Shown: positions 1 to 9,238 of the stretch, one piece after another | How the letters are laid out: each line of letters starts with the position of its first letter | Numbering within the stretch: position 1 is the stretch's first letter | Source of the DNA: Pseudomonas sp. Os17 | GTDB taxonomy: Bacteria; Pseudomonadota; Gammaproteobacteria; Pseudomonadales; Pseudomonadaceae | Reading direction: 5' to 3' | Assembly (NCBI RefSeq): GCF_001547895.1 | Contig: NZ_AP014627.1 | Coordinates: 5,025,501 to 5,089,500, forward strand | DNA: 64,000 bases | Program-made: the position numbers and the translations under genes | Notes under the pieces: model-generated | The model's database searches: none | Seen by the model: the letters and a program-made list of their open reading frames with translations, nothing else | What the model was told of the DNA's origin: nothing

Positions 1-106
1 GCACGGGATAAGGCAGCTGGACGATCAGCCATAACACGCCAAGTCCCAGCCACAGCGGCCAGAAACGTGGAGACAAGAATGCAGCTCGAAAACGCGGGCG
101 ATCCAT
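1..106 (-). CDS. lpxL: Lipid A lauroyl acyltransferase (LpxL/HtrB), N-terminal fragment
   Basis: Only the first 35 codons are present; the gene runs off the left edge of the window. The start is [20 protein letters not shown] followed by a hydrophobic stretch, which resembles the N-terminal membrane anchor of Pseudomonas LpxL/HtrB. The family transfers a secondary acyl chain to Kdo-lipid A at the inner membrane. The catalytic HX4D motif lies outside the window. It is divergent from minC, the usual arrangement in pseudomonads. The call rests on a short N-terminus plus context. Confidence 0.7.
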   Translation of the reverse strand, partial: MDRPRFRAAFLSPRFWPLWLGLGVLWLIVQLPYPV

Positions 107-228
107 TACAGATTCCGGGACAGACAACAAGGTCGCGCATTCTACATCGGTTCGCCCTGGCTTGCGGGCCGCGGGCGATCTCGTTATAAGTCTCGGCACT
201 TTTAGTGACAAGCCGCCTTCTGCAGACC

Positions 229-966
229 ATGAGCCAAACCGAATCGCTAGACCAAGATCCTGTGTTCCAGTTAAAGGGCAGCATGCTCGCCATCACGGTG
301 CTGGAACTGGCCCGCAACGACCTTGAAGGCCTCGATCGCCAACTGGCCGCGAAAGTCGCCCAGGCCCCGAACTTCTTCAGCAATGCGCCGCTGGTGCTGG
401 CGCTGGACAAGCTGCCTGCCGCCGAGGGCTCGGTGGATCTGCCCGGGCTGATGCGCGTCTGCCGCCAGCACGGCCTGCGCACCCTGGCCATTCGTGCCAG
501 CCGCATAGAAGACATTGCCGCGGCGATTGCCGTCGACCTGCCGGTGCTACCGCCTTCCGGTGCCCGGGAACGGCCACTTGAGCCGCCCGAGAGCGAAATC
601 AAGAAAGTGCCGGAAAAGCCCCCGGAGCCTACGGTCAAACCGACCCGCATCATCACTTCGCCAGTACGCGGCGGACAGCAGATCTATGCCCAGGGTGGCG
701 ATCTGGTGGTGGTGTCCTCGGTCAGCCCCGGAGCGGAACTTCTCGCCGATGGCAATATCCATGTATACGGCCCGATGCGCGGCCGGGCCCTGGCTGGCGT
801 CAAAGGTGACACCAAGGCACGGATTTTCTGTCAGCAATTGAGCGCTGAACTGATCTCCATCGCCGGTCAGTACAAGGTTTCCGAGGACCTGCGACGCGAC
901 CCGCTATGGGGCTCTGGAGTCCAGGTCAGCCTGTCGGGTGACGTGTTGAACATCACACGCCTTTAA
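229..966 (+). CDS. minC: Septum site-determining protein MinC
   Basis: A 245-aa inhibitor of FtsZ polymerisation that works with MinD at the membrane to block polar division. Residues 1 to about 100 form the MinC_N domain. A Pro/Glu/Lys-rich linker around residues 110-140 leads to the C-terminal beta-helix domain, with its regular Gly turns ([19 protein letters not shown] and [10 protein letters not shown]), which dimerises and binds MinD. The ATG at 229, giving MSQTES, is preferred over an in-frame GTG at 205 because it matches the usual Pseudomonas MinC start and length. It is first in the min cluster, with a 200-bp gap before minD that probably holds a separate minDE promoter. Confidence 0.96.
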   Translation: MSQTESLDQDPVFQLKGSMLAITVLELARNDLEGLDRQLAAKVAQAPNFFSNAPLVLALDKLPAAEGSVDLPGLMRVCRQHGLRTLAIRASRIEDIAAAIAVDLPVLPPSGARERPLEPPESEIKKVPEKPPEPTVKPTRIITSPVRGGQQIYAQGGDLVVVSSVSPGAELLADGNIHVYGPMRGRALAGVKGDTKARIFCQQLSAELISIAGQYKVSEDLRRDPLWGSGVQVSLSGDVLNITRL

Positions 967-1166
967 CGGATACTGCCGCATTTTCCAAGCATCTCTAAAA
1001 CGTAGCGATTACGGCTCAAACGAAGTAGGAAATTGGCAATCAGCAGTGTTTATCGACGATGAACCCTGCCGCTGACCGAGCTCCAGCCAAGGCTGTCCGA
1101 CTGCAGTAGTTTTCAAGAGATGTTTTTCAGGGGCTAAAAGTCCTTTTTCCTTAGGGGTGAAACACC

Positions 1167-1979
1167 TTGGCCAAGATTCTCGTGGTTACATCCGGCAAGG
1201 GTGGCGTGGGTAAAACCACCACCAGCGCCGCTATCGGTACCGGCCTCGCTCTGCGTGGTCACAAAACAGTCATCGTCGACTTCGACGTCGGCCTGCGTAA
1301 CCTCGACCTGATCATGGGCTGCGAGCGTCGCGTGGTGTATGACTTCGTCAACGTGGTGAACGGCGAAGCCAACCTGCAGCAAGCCCTGATCAAAGACAAG
1401 CGCCTGGAAAACCTCTACGTGCTGGCCGCCAGCCAGACCCGGGACAAGGACGCGCTGACCCTCGAAGGCGTGGAAAAAGTCCTGATGGAACTCAAGGAAA
1501 CCTTCGAGTTCGTGGTCTGCGACTCGCCTGCAGGTATCGAGAAAGGCGCGCACCTGGCCATGTACTTCGCCGACGAAGCGATCGTCGTGACCAACCCTGA
1601 AGTGTCCTCGGTCCGTGACTCCGACCGCATGCTCGGCCTGCTGGCCAGCAAATCCCGCCGCGCCGAAAAGGGCGAAGATGCGATCAAGGAGCACCTGCTG
1701 CTGACCCGCTACAACCCGGAGCGCGTCAGCAATGGCGAAATGCTCGGCGTTGAAGACGTCAAAGAAATTCTCGCAGTGACCCTGCTCGGGGTGATTCCCG
1801 AATCCCAGGCGGTACTCAAGGCTTCCAACCAAGGCGTACCGGTGATTCTCGACGACCAGAGCGATGCGGGCCAGGCCTACAGCGACGCGGTCGATCGTCT
1901 GCTGGGCAAAACCGTGGAACATCGGTTCCTTGATGTCGAGAAGAAGGGATTCTTCGAGCGCCTGTTTGGAGGTAGATAA
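1167..1979 (+). CDS. minD: Septum site-determining ATPase MinD
   Basis: A 270-aa ParA/MinD-family ATPase that oscillates between membrane and cytosol, recruits MinC and is stimulated by MinE. The deviant Walker A motif KGGVGKTT begins at residue 11, and [12 protein letters not shown] forms the switch II region. The C-terminal FFERLFGGR is the amphipathic membrane-targeting helix. The start codon is TTG at 1167; the protein must begin [13 protein letters not shown] and no ATG is available there, so the TTG start looks genuine. The stop overlaps the minE ATG by one base, implying translational coupling. Confidence 0.97.
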   Translation: MAKILVVTSGKGGVGKTTTSAAIGTGLALRGHKTVIVDFDVGLRNLDLIMGCERRVVYDFVNVVNGEANLQQALIKDKRLENLYVLAASQTRDKDALTLEGVEKVLMELKETFEFVVCDSPAGIEKGAHLAMYFADEAIVVTNPEVSSVRDSDRMLGLLASKSRRAEKGEDAIKEHLLLTRYNPERVSNGEMLGVEDVKEILAVTLLGVIPESQAVLKASNQGVPVILDDQSDAGQAYSDAVDRLLGKTVEHRFLDVEKKGFFERLFGGR

Positions 1980-2233
1980 TGAATCTTTTTGACTTCTTTC
2001 GTGCCAGCAAAAAGGTCAGCACCGCGTCGGTAGCGAAAGAGCGTCTACAGATCATCGTGGCGCATGAACGCGGCCAGCGCAGCACCCCTGATTACTTGCC
2101 CGCCTTGCAGAAGGAACTGGTGGAAGTGATCCGCAAGTACGTCAATATCGGGTCCGACGACGTGCACGTCGCTCTGGAAAACCAGGGCAGTTGCTCGATC
2201 CTGGAACTCAATATCACCCTGCCTGATCGCTGA
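1979..2233 (+). CDS. minE: Cell division topological specificity factor MinE
   Basis: An 84-aa protein that displaces MinC from MinD, triggers ATP hydrolysis and sets up pole-to-pole oscillation. The N-terminal [12 protein letters not shown] is the membrane and MinD contact helix. The [16 protein letters not shown] segment is the anti-MinCD domain signature, and residues 35 to the end form the topological specificity domain. It overlaps the minD stop by one base. A hairpin follows between minE and the downstream pseudouridine synthase. Confidence 0.97.
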   Translation: MNLFDFFRASKKVSTASVAKERLQIIVAHERGQRSTPDYLPALQKELVEVIRKYVNIGSDDVHVALENQGSCSILELNITLPDR

Positions 2234-2250
2234 TTGATCCGCCAGGAGCC

Positions 2251-2299
2251 ACGGCGGCTCGCAGGCCTCATGCATTGAATGGGGTCGGCGAGCCGCCGT
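2251..2299 (+). terminator. Hairpin between minE and rluA-like gene
   Basis: Twelve-base perfect inverted arms (ACGGCGGCTCGC at 2251-2262 and its complement at 2288-2299) enclose a 25-nt loop. The following sequence is only moderately T-rich, so this may be a weak terminator or attenuator that limits minCDE read-through rather than a classical intrinsic terminator. Confidence 0.4.
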
Positions 2300-2324
2300 T
2301 GGCGTTTGTTACGAGGCTGTTTTA

Positions 2325-2960
2325 ATGCCGTTGTCGAATATCCACATCCTGCATCAGGACGCCGCCGTCCTGGTGGTGAACAAACCCACCCTGCTGCTTT
2401 CAGTCCCTGGTCGCGCCGACGACAACAAGGACTGCCTGATCACCCGTCTGCAGGAAAACGGTTACCCCGAAGCCCGGATCGTCCACCGACTGGACTGGGA
2501 AACCTCCGGAATCATTCTCCTGGCTCGGGACCCGGACACACATCGCGAGCTGTCGCGGCAGTTTCATGACCGGGAAACCGAAAAAGCCTACACCGCCCTG
2601 TGCTGGGGCCAGCCGGAACTGGACAGCGGCAGCATCGACCTGCCCCTGCGTTATGACCCGCCAACCAAGCCCCGGCATGTGGTGGATCACGAATTCGGCA
2701 AACACGCCCTGACCTTCTGGCGCGTGCTGGAGCGCTGCGGCGACTGGTGCCGGGTCGAACTGACGCCGATCACCGGACGCTCCCACCAACTGCGGGTACA
2801 CATGCTGTCCATCGGCCACCCGCTCCTGGGCGACGGCCTCTACGCCCACCCGCAAGCCCTGGCTGCCTGGCCACGCCTGTGCCTGCACGCCAGCATGCTC
2901 AGCTTCACCCACCCCCAGACCGGTGAGCGCCTGCGCTTCGACTGCCCTGCGCCGTTTTGA
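2325..2960 (+). CDS. rluA: RluA-family RNA pseudouridine synthase
   Basis: A 211-aa pseudouridine synthase of the RluA family, which isomerises uridine in 23S rRNA and, for E. coli RluA, in some tRNAs. The catalytic motif [12 protein letters not shown] carries the essential Asp at residue 57. [14 protein letters not shown] and HPLLGDGLY are further family motifs. The short length with no S4 domain fits RluA itself better than RluC or RluD. It sits directly downstream of minE, as in other pseudomonads. The exact target nucleotide cannot be read from the sequence. Confidence 0.88.
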   Translation: MPLSNIHILHQDAAVLVVNKPTLLLSVPGRADDNKDCLITRLQENGYPEARIVHRLDWETSGIILLARDPDTHRELSRQFHDRETEKAYTALCWGQPELDSGSIDLPLRYDPPTKPRHVVDHEFGKHALTFWRVLERCGDWCRVELTPITGRSHQLRVHMLSIGHPLLGDGLYAHPQALAAWPRLCLHASMLSFTHPQTGERLRFDCPAPF

Positions 2961-2974
2961 GCCCCCCCTTTTTT

Positions 2975-3056
2975 GTAGGAGCCGGCTTGCCGACGAAGGC
3001 ACTCTGAAGGCGATCTCCGGGTCGACAGCCGCTTCGCCGGGCAAGCCGGCTCCTAC
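2975..3056 (+). repeat. REPIN (paired inverted REP palindromes)
   Basis: Two REP sequences in opposite orientation: GTAGGAGCCGGCTTGCC begins at 2975 and its reverse complement ends at 3056, with about 48 bp between. This is the classic pseudomonad REP doublet mobilised by RAYT transposases. No RAYT gene is in this window. It lies between rluA and the aminopeptidase gene. Confidence 0.9.
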
Positions 3057-3105
3057 AGCGTCCGGCGATACGTTAAACTCGCGCCACTGCTGTCTGGAGC
3101 TACTT

Positions 3106-4395
3106 ATGCGCGAAGAGTTGAACCAAGGCCTGATCGACTTCCTCAAGGCCTCCCCTACCCCTTTCCATGCCACTGCCAGCCTTGTTCAACGTCTGGAAGC
3201 GGCCGGTTATCAACGCCTCGACGAGCGCGAGCCATGGACCACCGAGGCCAACGGTCGCTACTACGTCACCCGTAACGACTCCTCCATCGTCGCCTTCAAA
3301 CTGGGACGGCACTCGCCGTTGCAAGGCGGTATCCGCCTGGTGGGCGCGCACACCGACAGTCCGTGCCTGCGGGTCAAGCCGCAGCCGGAACTGCAGCGCC
3401 AGGGCTTCTGGCAGCTGGGCGTGGAAGTCTACGGCGGCGCGCTGCTGGCGCCCTGGTTCGACCGCGATCTGTCCCTGGCCGGCCGCGTGACTTTCCGTCG
3501 CGATGGCAAGGTGGAAAGCCAACTGATCGATTTCAAGGCACCGATCGCGATCATTCCCAACCTGGCCATTCACCTCAACCGGGAAGCCAACCAGGGCTGG
3601 GCGATCAATGCACAAAATGAACTGCCACCGATCCTGGCCCAGTTCGCCGGCGACGAGCGCGTGGATTTCCGTGCGGTACTCACCGACCAGCTGGCTCGGG
3701 AACACGGCCTGAACGCCGACGTGGTGCTGGACTACGAGTTGAGTTTCTATGACACCCAGAGCGCTGCGGTAATCGGCCTGCATGGCGATTTCATTGCCGG
3801 TGCGCGCCTGGACAACCTGCTGTCCTGCTACGCCGGATTGCAGGCCCTGTTGAACGCCGACAGCGAAGAAACCTGCGTGCTGGTGTGCAACGACCACGAG
3901 GAAGTCGGCTCCTGCTCGGCCTGCGGCGCCGACGGTCCGATGCTCGAACAAACCTTGCGTCGCCTGTTGCCCGAAGGCGACGAGTTCGTGCGCACCATCC
4001 AGAAATCGCTGCTGGTGTCCGCCGACAATGCCCACGGCGTGCACCCCAACTACGCGGACAAGCACGACGCCAACCATGGCCCGAAACTCAATGCCGGCCC
4101 GGTGATCAAGGTCAACAGCAATCAGCGTTACGCCACCAACAGCGAAACCGCCGGTTTCTTCCGCCACCTGTGCATGGCCGAAGAAGTGCCGGTGCAGAGC
4201 TTCGTGGTGCGCAGCGACATGGGCTGCGGCTCGACCATCGGCCCGATCACCGCCAGCCACCTGGGGGTGCGCACCGTGGATATCGGCCTGCCGACTTTCG
4301 CCATGCATTCGATCCGCGAACTGTGCGGCAGCCATGACCTGGCCCACCTGGTGAAGGTGCTGAGCGCCTTCTACGCCAGCCGCGAACTGCCGTAA
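3106..4395 (+). CDS. apeB: M18 family aminopeptidase ApeB
   Basis: A 429-aa cytosolic zinc aminopeptidase of family M18 (aspartyl aminopeptidase-like), which removes N-terminal residues from peptides. The metal ligands are visible in VGAHTDSP (His82, Asp84), ARLDNLLS and NDHEEVGS, and a late [11 protein letters not shown] motif is typical of the family. The ATG at 3106 is chosen because the in-frame extension upstream translates the REPIN and is not conserved-looking. A perfect 12-bp hairpin follows the stop codon. Confidence 0.92.
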   Translation: MREELNQGLIDFLKASPTPFHATASLVQRLEAAGYQRLDEREPWTTEANGRYYVTRNDSSIVAFKLGRHSPLQGGIRLVGAHTDSPCLRVKPQPELQRQGFWQLGVEVYGGALLAPWFDRDLSLAGRVTFRRDGKVESQLIDFKAPIAIIPNLAIHLNREANQGWAINAQNELPPILAQFAGDERVDFRAVLTDQLAREHGLNADVVLDYELSFYDTQSAAVIGLHGDFIAGARLDNLLSCYAGLQALLNADSEETCVLVCNDHEEVGSCSACGADGPMLEQTLRRLLPEGDEFVRTIQKSLLVSADNAHGVHPNYADKHDANHGPKLNAGPVIKVNSNQRYATNSETAGFFRHLCMAEEVPVQSFVVRSDMGCGSTIGPITASHLGVRTVDIGLPTFAMHSIRELCGSHDLAHLVKVLSAFYASRELP

Positions 4396-4401
4396 GGCAT
4401 G

Positions 4402-4429
4402 CGGCGGGCGTGGACCTCCACGCCCGCCG
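4402..4429 (+). terminator. Terminator-like hairpin after apeB
   Basis: An almost uninterrupted GC-rich palindrome (arms CGGCGGGCGTGG and complement) begins six bases after the aminopeptidase stop. It has no clear T-run, so it may act by RNA stability or partial termination. Confidence 0.5.
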
Positions 4430-4476
4430 GCTTCTGATACACATCAACCCAGGTCGCGACAAAGCGACCTAGACTC

Positions 4477-4683
4477 ATGAGTACCTCTTCAGACAAGGCC
4501 GTCGCCATGATCTCGATGTCTTCGTTCCATTCCATGCTCATCCCGATTCTCACGGGCATGATCCTGTTGGCCATCGGCTTCAACTTCCGGGACAAGAACC
4601 TCGGGGTGTTCAGCATGTGGATCGGCATGCTGCTGATTCTCGGCACCGTGGTCTACAAGATCCTGGCCAAGCTCGCGGAATAA
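4477..4683 (+). CDS. Small two-TM membrane protein, unknown function
   Basis: A 68-aa protein with two hydrophobic segments (about residues 18-36 and 43-62) separated by a short charged loop containing RDKN. I do not recognise the family beyond a conserved Pseudomonas hypothetical. The start is uncertain: an in-frame ATG at 4507 (MISMSS) would give a 58-aa form, and neither start has a strong ribosome-binding site. It sits between the aminopeptidase and the MscS-type channel on the same strand, with an 80-bp gap to the latter, which could link it to membrane physiology. Confidence 0.7.
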   Translation: MSTSSDKAVAMISMSSFHSMLIPILTGMILLAIGFNFRDKNLGVFSMWIGMLLILGTVVYKILAKLAE

Positions 4684-4762
4684 ATGCGGCGCCTGCCCTC
4701 GCATTGAATTTGGTGGCCTCGTACACTCGGTCGATCCTTTTGCCTGCGAGGTTGACCGCCCA

Positions 4763-6919
4763 GTGTTTGCTCGTCTTTTCGCCCTGCCCTGCTATGCACT
4801 TGTCTGCCTGCTGACCCTGCTGCCGCTGAGCAGCGCCCAGGCGGTGGGCCTGCCTGGCCTGCTGGGCAGCCAGACCAAGGCACAGCCCCAGGCCGAGGAA
4901 CCCCTGGGACAATCCCTGGACGAGGTGATCAAGTCCCTGGAGAACGACCAGCAACGGGCCAAGCTGCTGGCGGACCTGAAGAAGCTCCGGGACGCCACGA
5001 AAAAAGCTCAGCCCACCCCCGAGGAAGGCGTACTGGGCTTGATCGGCGGCACCCTGAGCAGCCTTGAGAAGCAGTTCTCAGGTGCCGACAGTCCGGTCAA
5101 CCGCTGGACCGACGAGTTCGATCTGGCCCAGGAAGAACTGGCCGCGCTGATGCTGCCGGCCAGCCAATGGCTGCCGATCATCTTTGCCTTTGCCCTGATC
5201 CTCATGGTCTGGAGCCTGTTGGCGGCGGCGTTGATCTGGCTCAGTCACCGGGTGCGCCTGCGTTTTGGCCTCACCGACGAACTGCCCCAGCATCCCAAGA
5301 CCTGGGACTTGCTGCGTTTCGCCCTGCGCAAGCTCGGCCCCTGGCTGATCGCCCTGCTGATCACCGTCTACATGACCTATTCCCTGCCTTCTTCCCTGGG
5401 CAAGGACCTGGCCATGGTCCTGGCCTACGCGCTGGTGGTGGGCACCTGTTTCTCGGCGATCTGCGTGGTGGCGTTCTCTGTGCTCGATGGCCCGCACCGC
5501 CATCGCGCGCTGTACATCCTGCGCCGCCAGGCCTTCCGCCCGCTGTGGTGGATCGGCAGTTTCGCCGCCTTTGGCGAAGCCCTGAGCGACCCGCGCATGG
5601 TGGCCAGCCTCGGCCAGCACCTGGCCCATACCGCGGCGACCTTCGCCAATGTGATGGCGGCGCTGTCCACCGGGGTGTTCATCCTGCGTTTCCGCCGGCC
5701 AATCGCCCACCTGATCCGCAACCAACCGTTGTCCCGGCGCCTGACCCGCCGGGCCCTGAGCGACACCATCGAAATCATCGGCACCTTCTGGTACCTGCCG
5801 GCCCTGGTGCTGGTCGGGATTTCCCTGTTCGCCACCTTCGTGTCCGCCGGCGACACCAGCACCGCCCTGCGCCAGTCCCTGCTGTGCACCGTGCTGCTGG
5901 TGCTGTGCATGGTGATCAACGGCCTGGTGCGGCGTCATGCGCTCAAGCCGCAACGGGGCCACAAGCGCCACGCGCTGTACTCCGAAAGGCTGAAAAGCTT
6001 CTTCTATACCCTGGCCCACCTGGCGGTGTGGCTGGCGTTCATCGAACTGGGCCTGCGGGTCTGGGGCATGTCGCTGATCCGCTTCACCGAAGGCGACGGC
6101 CATGAAGTCAGCGTCAAGCTGTTCAGCCTCGGCGGTACCCTGATCTTCGCCTGGCTGATCTGGATTCTCAGTGACACCGCGGTGCATCACGCCCTGACCC
6201 GCTCGCGCAAGGGACTGGCCAACGCCCGCGCGCAAACCATGATGCCGCTGATCCGCAACGTGCTGTTCGTGGCGATCTTCATCATCGCCACCATCGTCGC
6301 CCTGGCCAACATGGGCATGAACGTCACGCCGCTGCTGGCCGGTGCCGGCGTCATCGGTCTGGCCATCGGTTTCGGCGCCCAGTCCCTGGTGGCGGACCTG
6401 ATCACCGGTCTGTTCATCATCATCGAGGACTCCCTGGCCATCGACGACTACGTGGATGTCGGCGGCCACCTGGGCACCGTCGAGGGCCTGACCATCCGCA
6501 CCGTGCGCCTGCGGGACATCGACGGCATCGTGCACACCATCCCGTTCAGCGAGATCAAGAGCATCAAGAACTACTCCCGGGAGTTCGGCTACGCGATCTT
6601 CCGCGTGGCGATTCCCTACAACATGGAGATCGACGACGCGATCAAGCTGATGCGCGATGTCGGCCAGAAGATGCGCACCGACCCGTTGCAGCGGCGCAAT
6701 ATCTGGTCACCGCTGGAGATTCAGGGCGTGGAAAGCTTCGAGTCCGGCAGCGCCATCCTCCGGGCTCGCTTCAAGACTGCGCCGATCAAGCAATGGGAAG
6801 TGTCCCGGGCCTTCAACCTGTCCCTCAAGCGTCACCTGGACGAAGCCGGGCTGGACCTGGCCACCCCGCGCATGAGCATTCAAGTGATCACCCCCGGCAG
6901 CGCCCCGGAGAAACAATGA
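4763..6919 (+). CDS. MscS-family mechanosensitive channel (YbiO-like, large form)
   Basis: A 718-aa inner-membrane channel of the MscS superfamily. A cleavable signal peptide ends near residue 27. A periplasmic Gln/Lys-rich domain spans about residues 30-130, followed by roughly ten membrane segments and then the conserved MscS pore and cytoplasmic beta domain (PLLAGAGVIGLAIGFGAQSL, then IEDSLAIDDYVDVGG). Length and architecture resemble E. coli YbiO rather than the short MscS. The family releases solutes on hypo-osmotic shock. The start codon is GTG at 4763. The gene ends just before a REP element. Confidence 0.9.
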   Translation: MFARLFALPCYALVCLLTLLPLSSAQAVGLPGLLGSQTKAQPQAEEPLGQSLDEVIKSLENDQQRAKLLADLKKLRDATKKAQPTPEEGVLGLIGGTLSSLEKQFSGADSPVNRWTDEFDLAQEELAALMLPASQWLPIIFAFALILMVWSLLAAALIWLSHRVRLRFGLTDELPQHPKTWDLLRFALRKLGPWLIALLITVYMTYSLPSSLGKDLAMVLAYALVVGTCFSAICVVAFSVLDGPHRHRALYILRRQAFRPLWWIGSFAAFGEALSDPRMVASLGQHLAHTAATFANVMAALSTGVFILRFRRPIAHLIRNQPLSRRLTRRALSDTIEIIGTFWYLPALVLVGISLFATFVSAGDTSTALRQSLLCTVLLVLCMVINGLVRRHALKPQRGHKRHALYSERLKSFFYTLAHLAVWLAFIELGLRVWGMSLIRFTEGDGHEVSVKLFSLGGTLIFAWLIWILSDTAVHHALTRSRKGLANARAQTMMPLIRNVLFVAIFIIATIVALANMGMNVTPLLAGAGVIGLAIGFGAQSLVADLITGLFIIIEDSLAIDDYVDVGGHLGTVEGLTIRTVRLRDIDGIVHTIPFSEIKSIKNYSREFGYAIFRVAIPYNMEIDDAIKLMRDVGQKMRTDPLQRRNIWSPLEIQGVESFESGSAILRARFKTAPIKQWEVSRAFNLSLKRHLDEAGLDLATPRMSIQVITPGSAPEKQ

Positions 6920-6923
6920 CCCT

Positions 6924-6942
6924 GTAGGAGCCGGCTGCCGGC
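6924..6942 (+). repeat. Single REP element
   Basis: One REP palindrome (GTAGGAGCCGGCTGCCGGC) lies a few bases after the channel stop codon, between it and the convergent regulator gene. Confidence 0.7.
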
Positions 6943-6957
6943 GAACGGCACCGGCCT

Positions 6958-7671
6958 CTAAAGCACGTCAACGCCGACATGAATTGCGTCATGCCGCCAG
7001 AACTCCAGATCACAATCGATCAGCCGCTCGTGCTGGTCATAGTTGACCCGGGCGATGCGCAGCCCGGGACTGCCCACCGAAACCTTCAAGGCCGCCGCCG
7101 CTTCCGGCTGCAAGGAGGTGGGCACGATCTCGAAGCGCACCCGCCCGTAATGCAGGTCGTAATGCCGGGCATAGAGCTCGGTGATCGACTGGTTCAAATC
7201 CAGCTCGAGAATGTGCGGAAAGTACTTGGGGTTCAGGTAGTGCTCCACGTACAGCACCAGCCGGTCGTCGATGCGCCGCGCCCGGCAGATCTGGATCACG
7301 CTGGACAGCGCCGGTAGCTGCAGCCAGGCGCAGACCGCCGCCGAAGCCGGTTGCAGGCGTGCCGAGATCACCTCGGTGGAAGGCACTCGTCCCTGGGCAC
7401 TGACCATGGCGTGGAAGTGGCTGCGCTGCATCAGGTTGTAGGCCAGCCGCGGTGGCGAAACGAACCAGCCCCGGCGCTCCTCACGGTAGATCTGCCCCTG
7501 GGCCTCCAGTTGCAGCAAGGCCTCGCGCACGGTGATCCGGGTGGTGGCGAACAGCTCGCTGAGCTTGCGCTCGGCCGGCAGCTTGCTGCCCGGCGCCAAC
7601 AGACCGTGGGCGATCTGCTCCTGCAGGACCTGGCCGATGGCTGTCACCGCTTTGGTTGCATCAATACGCAT
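6958..7671 (-). CDS. GntR/HutC-family (UTRA) transcriptional regulator
   Basis: A 237-aa regulator. The N-terminal winged helix (residues 10-75, PAERKLSELFATTRITVREAL) is GntR type. The C-terminal half (about 95-237) is a UTRA ligand-binding domain as in HutC, PhnF and NagR. The ATG at 7671 is preferred over the TTG one codon earlier; a TAGG lies eight bases upstream. It is divergent from the transporter cassette starting at 8035. A TGGACTAGACCA site 15 bp upstream of its own start and a second site before the cassette suggest it represses both itself and the cassette. The ligand is not known. Confidence 0.88.
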   Translation of the reverse strand: MRIDATKAVTAIGQVLQEQIAHGLLAPGSKLPAERKLSELFATTRITVREALLQLEAQGQIYREERRGWFVSPPRLAYNLMQRSHFHAMVSAQGRVPSTEVISARLQPASAAVCAWLQLPALSSVIQICRARRIDDRLVLYVEHYLNPKYFPHILELDLNQSITELYARHYDLHYGRVRFEIVPTSLQPEAAAALKVSVGSPGLRIARVNYDQHERLIDCDLEFWRHDAIHVGVDVL

Positions 7672-7685
7672 CAACGTTACCTATC

Positions 7686-7697
7686 TGGACTAGACCA
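7686..7697. promoter_or_regulatory. Candidate UTRA-regulator operator 1
   Basis: TGGACTAGACCA matches the TGGTNTAGACCA type of site described for PhnF- and NagR/DasR-type UTRA regulators in 11 of 12 positions. It sits 15 bp upstream of the regulator start codon, placed for autorepression. Confidence 0.6.
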
Positions 7698-7964
7698 GCA
7701 CTGTTTCAGGGCAGCGCAGTGGTCGGGACAGCGCTCCGCAGCCGTGTCCAAAGCCTAGGCAATGCATATGACTGAGAGATGACAAAGCCGCCGAGCGGCC
7801 CCCTGGCGAACCTGCAAATTGCCCGCCAGATCCTTGCAGAACGGGTGTTTGCTCATGGTCTACGCTTATTTCGCAGCGCCGGACCTGCGCCCGAATCCAT
7901 GCGCCGACCGTTGGCTCCGACATCAAAGTGTCATCCAACACGCCTAAATTGGCTCAGGTATTGC

Positions 7965-7976
7965 TGACCTAGACCA
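7965..7976. promoter_or_regulatory. Candidate UTRA-regulator operator 2
   Basis: TGACCTAGACCA shares the CTAGACCA half with operator 1 and lies about 58 bp upstream of the binding-protein gene, where it could control the cassette promoter. Confidence 0.55.
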
Positions 7977-8034
7977 ACCCACCGCAAGACCGTCGATAAA
8001 AACGCAGCGTTGAACACGCCCAAAGGAGCTTCGG

Positions 8035-9102
8035 ATGAAACAGCTTTTCCTGGCATCACTGTTAGGCTCGACCATTGCCCTGTGCACCGCCGCCATGGCT
8101 GCTGATAACGATTTGAAAACCCTGGAAGCCGCTGCGAAAGCAGAAGGCGCGGTCAACAGCGTCGGCATGCCCGATGACTGGGCCAACTGGAAAGGCACCT
8201 GGGAGGACCTGGCGAAAACCTACGGCCTCAAGCACATCGATACCGACATGAGCTCGGCCCAGGAGATCGCCAAGTTCGCCGCCGAGAAAGACAACGCCAG
8301 TGCCGACATCGGCGACGTCGGCGCGGCCTTCGGCCCGATCGCGGTCAAGCAGGGTGTGGCCCAGCCTTACAAGCCGAGCACCTGGGCCCAGGTCCCGGAT
8401 TGGGCCAAGGACAAGGACGGCAATTGGGCGCTGGCCTACACCGGCACCATCGCCTTCATCATCAACAAGAAGCTGCTGCACGGTTCCGAAGCACCCAAGA
8501 GCTGGGCCGACCTGGAAAAAGGCAAGTACAAGGTTTCCATCGGTGACGTGAGCACCGCCGCCCAAGCCGCCAACGGCGTACTGGCAGCGGCCATCGCCAA
8601 GGGCGGCGACGAGAAGAACATCCAGCCAGCGCTGCTGATGTTCGCCGAGATCGCCAAGCAGGGTCGCCTGTCCCTGGCCAACCCGACCATCGCCACCATG
8701 GAAAAGGGTGAAGTGGAAGTCGGCGTGGTCTGGGACTTCAACGGCCTGAGCTACCGCAACAAGATGGTCAACAAGGACGACTACGAAGTGCTGATCCCGT
8801 CCGATGGCTCGGTGATCTCCGGCTACACCACCATCATCAACAAGTACGCCAAGCACCCCAACGCCGCCAAGCTGACCCGCGAATACATCTTCAGCGATGC
8901 CGGCCAGACCAACCTGGCTCGCGGCAATGCCCGGCCGATCCGCGCCGAACACCTGACCCTGCCGGCGGACGTGCAGGCCAACCTGCTGCCCAACGAACAG
9001 TACAAGCACGTGACTCCGATCAAGGACGCCGATGCCTGGGAGAAAACCTCCAAGGCCCTGCCGCAGAAGTGGCAGGAAGAAGTGATCATCAACATGCCGT
9101 AA
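8035..9102 (+). CDS. ABC transporter periplasmic substrate-binding protein
   Basis: A 355-aa periplasmic binding protein of the iron/polyamine/2-aminoethylphosphonate class. The signal peptide ends around residue 22 (AMA before ADNDLK). The mature protein shows the class features KSWADLEKGKYKVSIGDVS and an EYIFSDAGQTNLARGNARPI segment near the C-terminus. A strong AAAGGAG precedes the ATG. It is first gene of a cassette with a hydrolase, two permeases, an ATPase and a HAD phosphatase. The partner genes point to a phosphorus-containing ligand, but the sequence does not identify it. Confidence 0.88.
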   Translation: MKQLFLASLLGSTIALCTAAMAADNDLKTLEAAAKAEGAVNSVGMPDDWANWKGTWEDLAKTYGLKHIDTDMSSAQEIAKFAAEKDNASADIGDVGAAFGPIAVKQGVAQPYKPSTWAQVPDWAKDKDGNWALAYTGTIAFIINKKLLHGSEAPKSWADLEKGKYKVSIGDVSTAAQAANGVLAAAIAKGGDEKNIQPALLMFAEIAKQGRLSLANPTIATMEKGEVEVGVVWDFNGLSYRNKMVNKDDYEVLIPSDGSVISGYTTIINKYAKHPNAAKLTREYIFSDAGQTNLARGNARPIRAEHLTLPADVQANLLPNEQYKHVTPIKDADAWEKTSKALPQKWQEEVIINMP

Positions 9103-9115
9103 CGCTGCATCAGTC

Positions 9116-9199
9116 GTAGGAGCCGGCTTGCCGGCGCAGGCCTGCACGAATGTGCAGACGCCTTCGCCGGCATACGCAGTGCCGTGCGGCCGCTCCTAC
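9116..9199 (+). repeat. Degenerate REPIN
   Basis: GTAGGAGCCGGCTTGCC at 9116 faces a decayed inverted copy ending GCTCCTAC at 9199, in the 136-bp gap between the binding protein and the hydrolase gene. Such a structure inside an operon can lower downstream expression relative to the binding protein; that effect is inferred. Confidence 0.7.
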
Positions 9200-9238
9200 A
9201 GGTTCCATGCGCCGCCTGATCCCGGAGTTTCCCCGTTC

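Noticed and set aside
3100..4347. 415-codon minus-strand frame opposite the M18 aminopeptidase
   Set aside because: Antisense shadow; the plus-strand gene carries all metal ligands of its family.
5078..6535. Long minus-strand open frame (485 codons) opposite the MscS-type channel gene
   Set aside because: It is the antisense of a clearly conserved gene, with the Gly/Gln/His/Arg-rich composition typical of GC-rich antisense frames and no recognisable domain.
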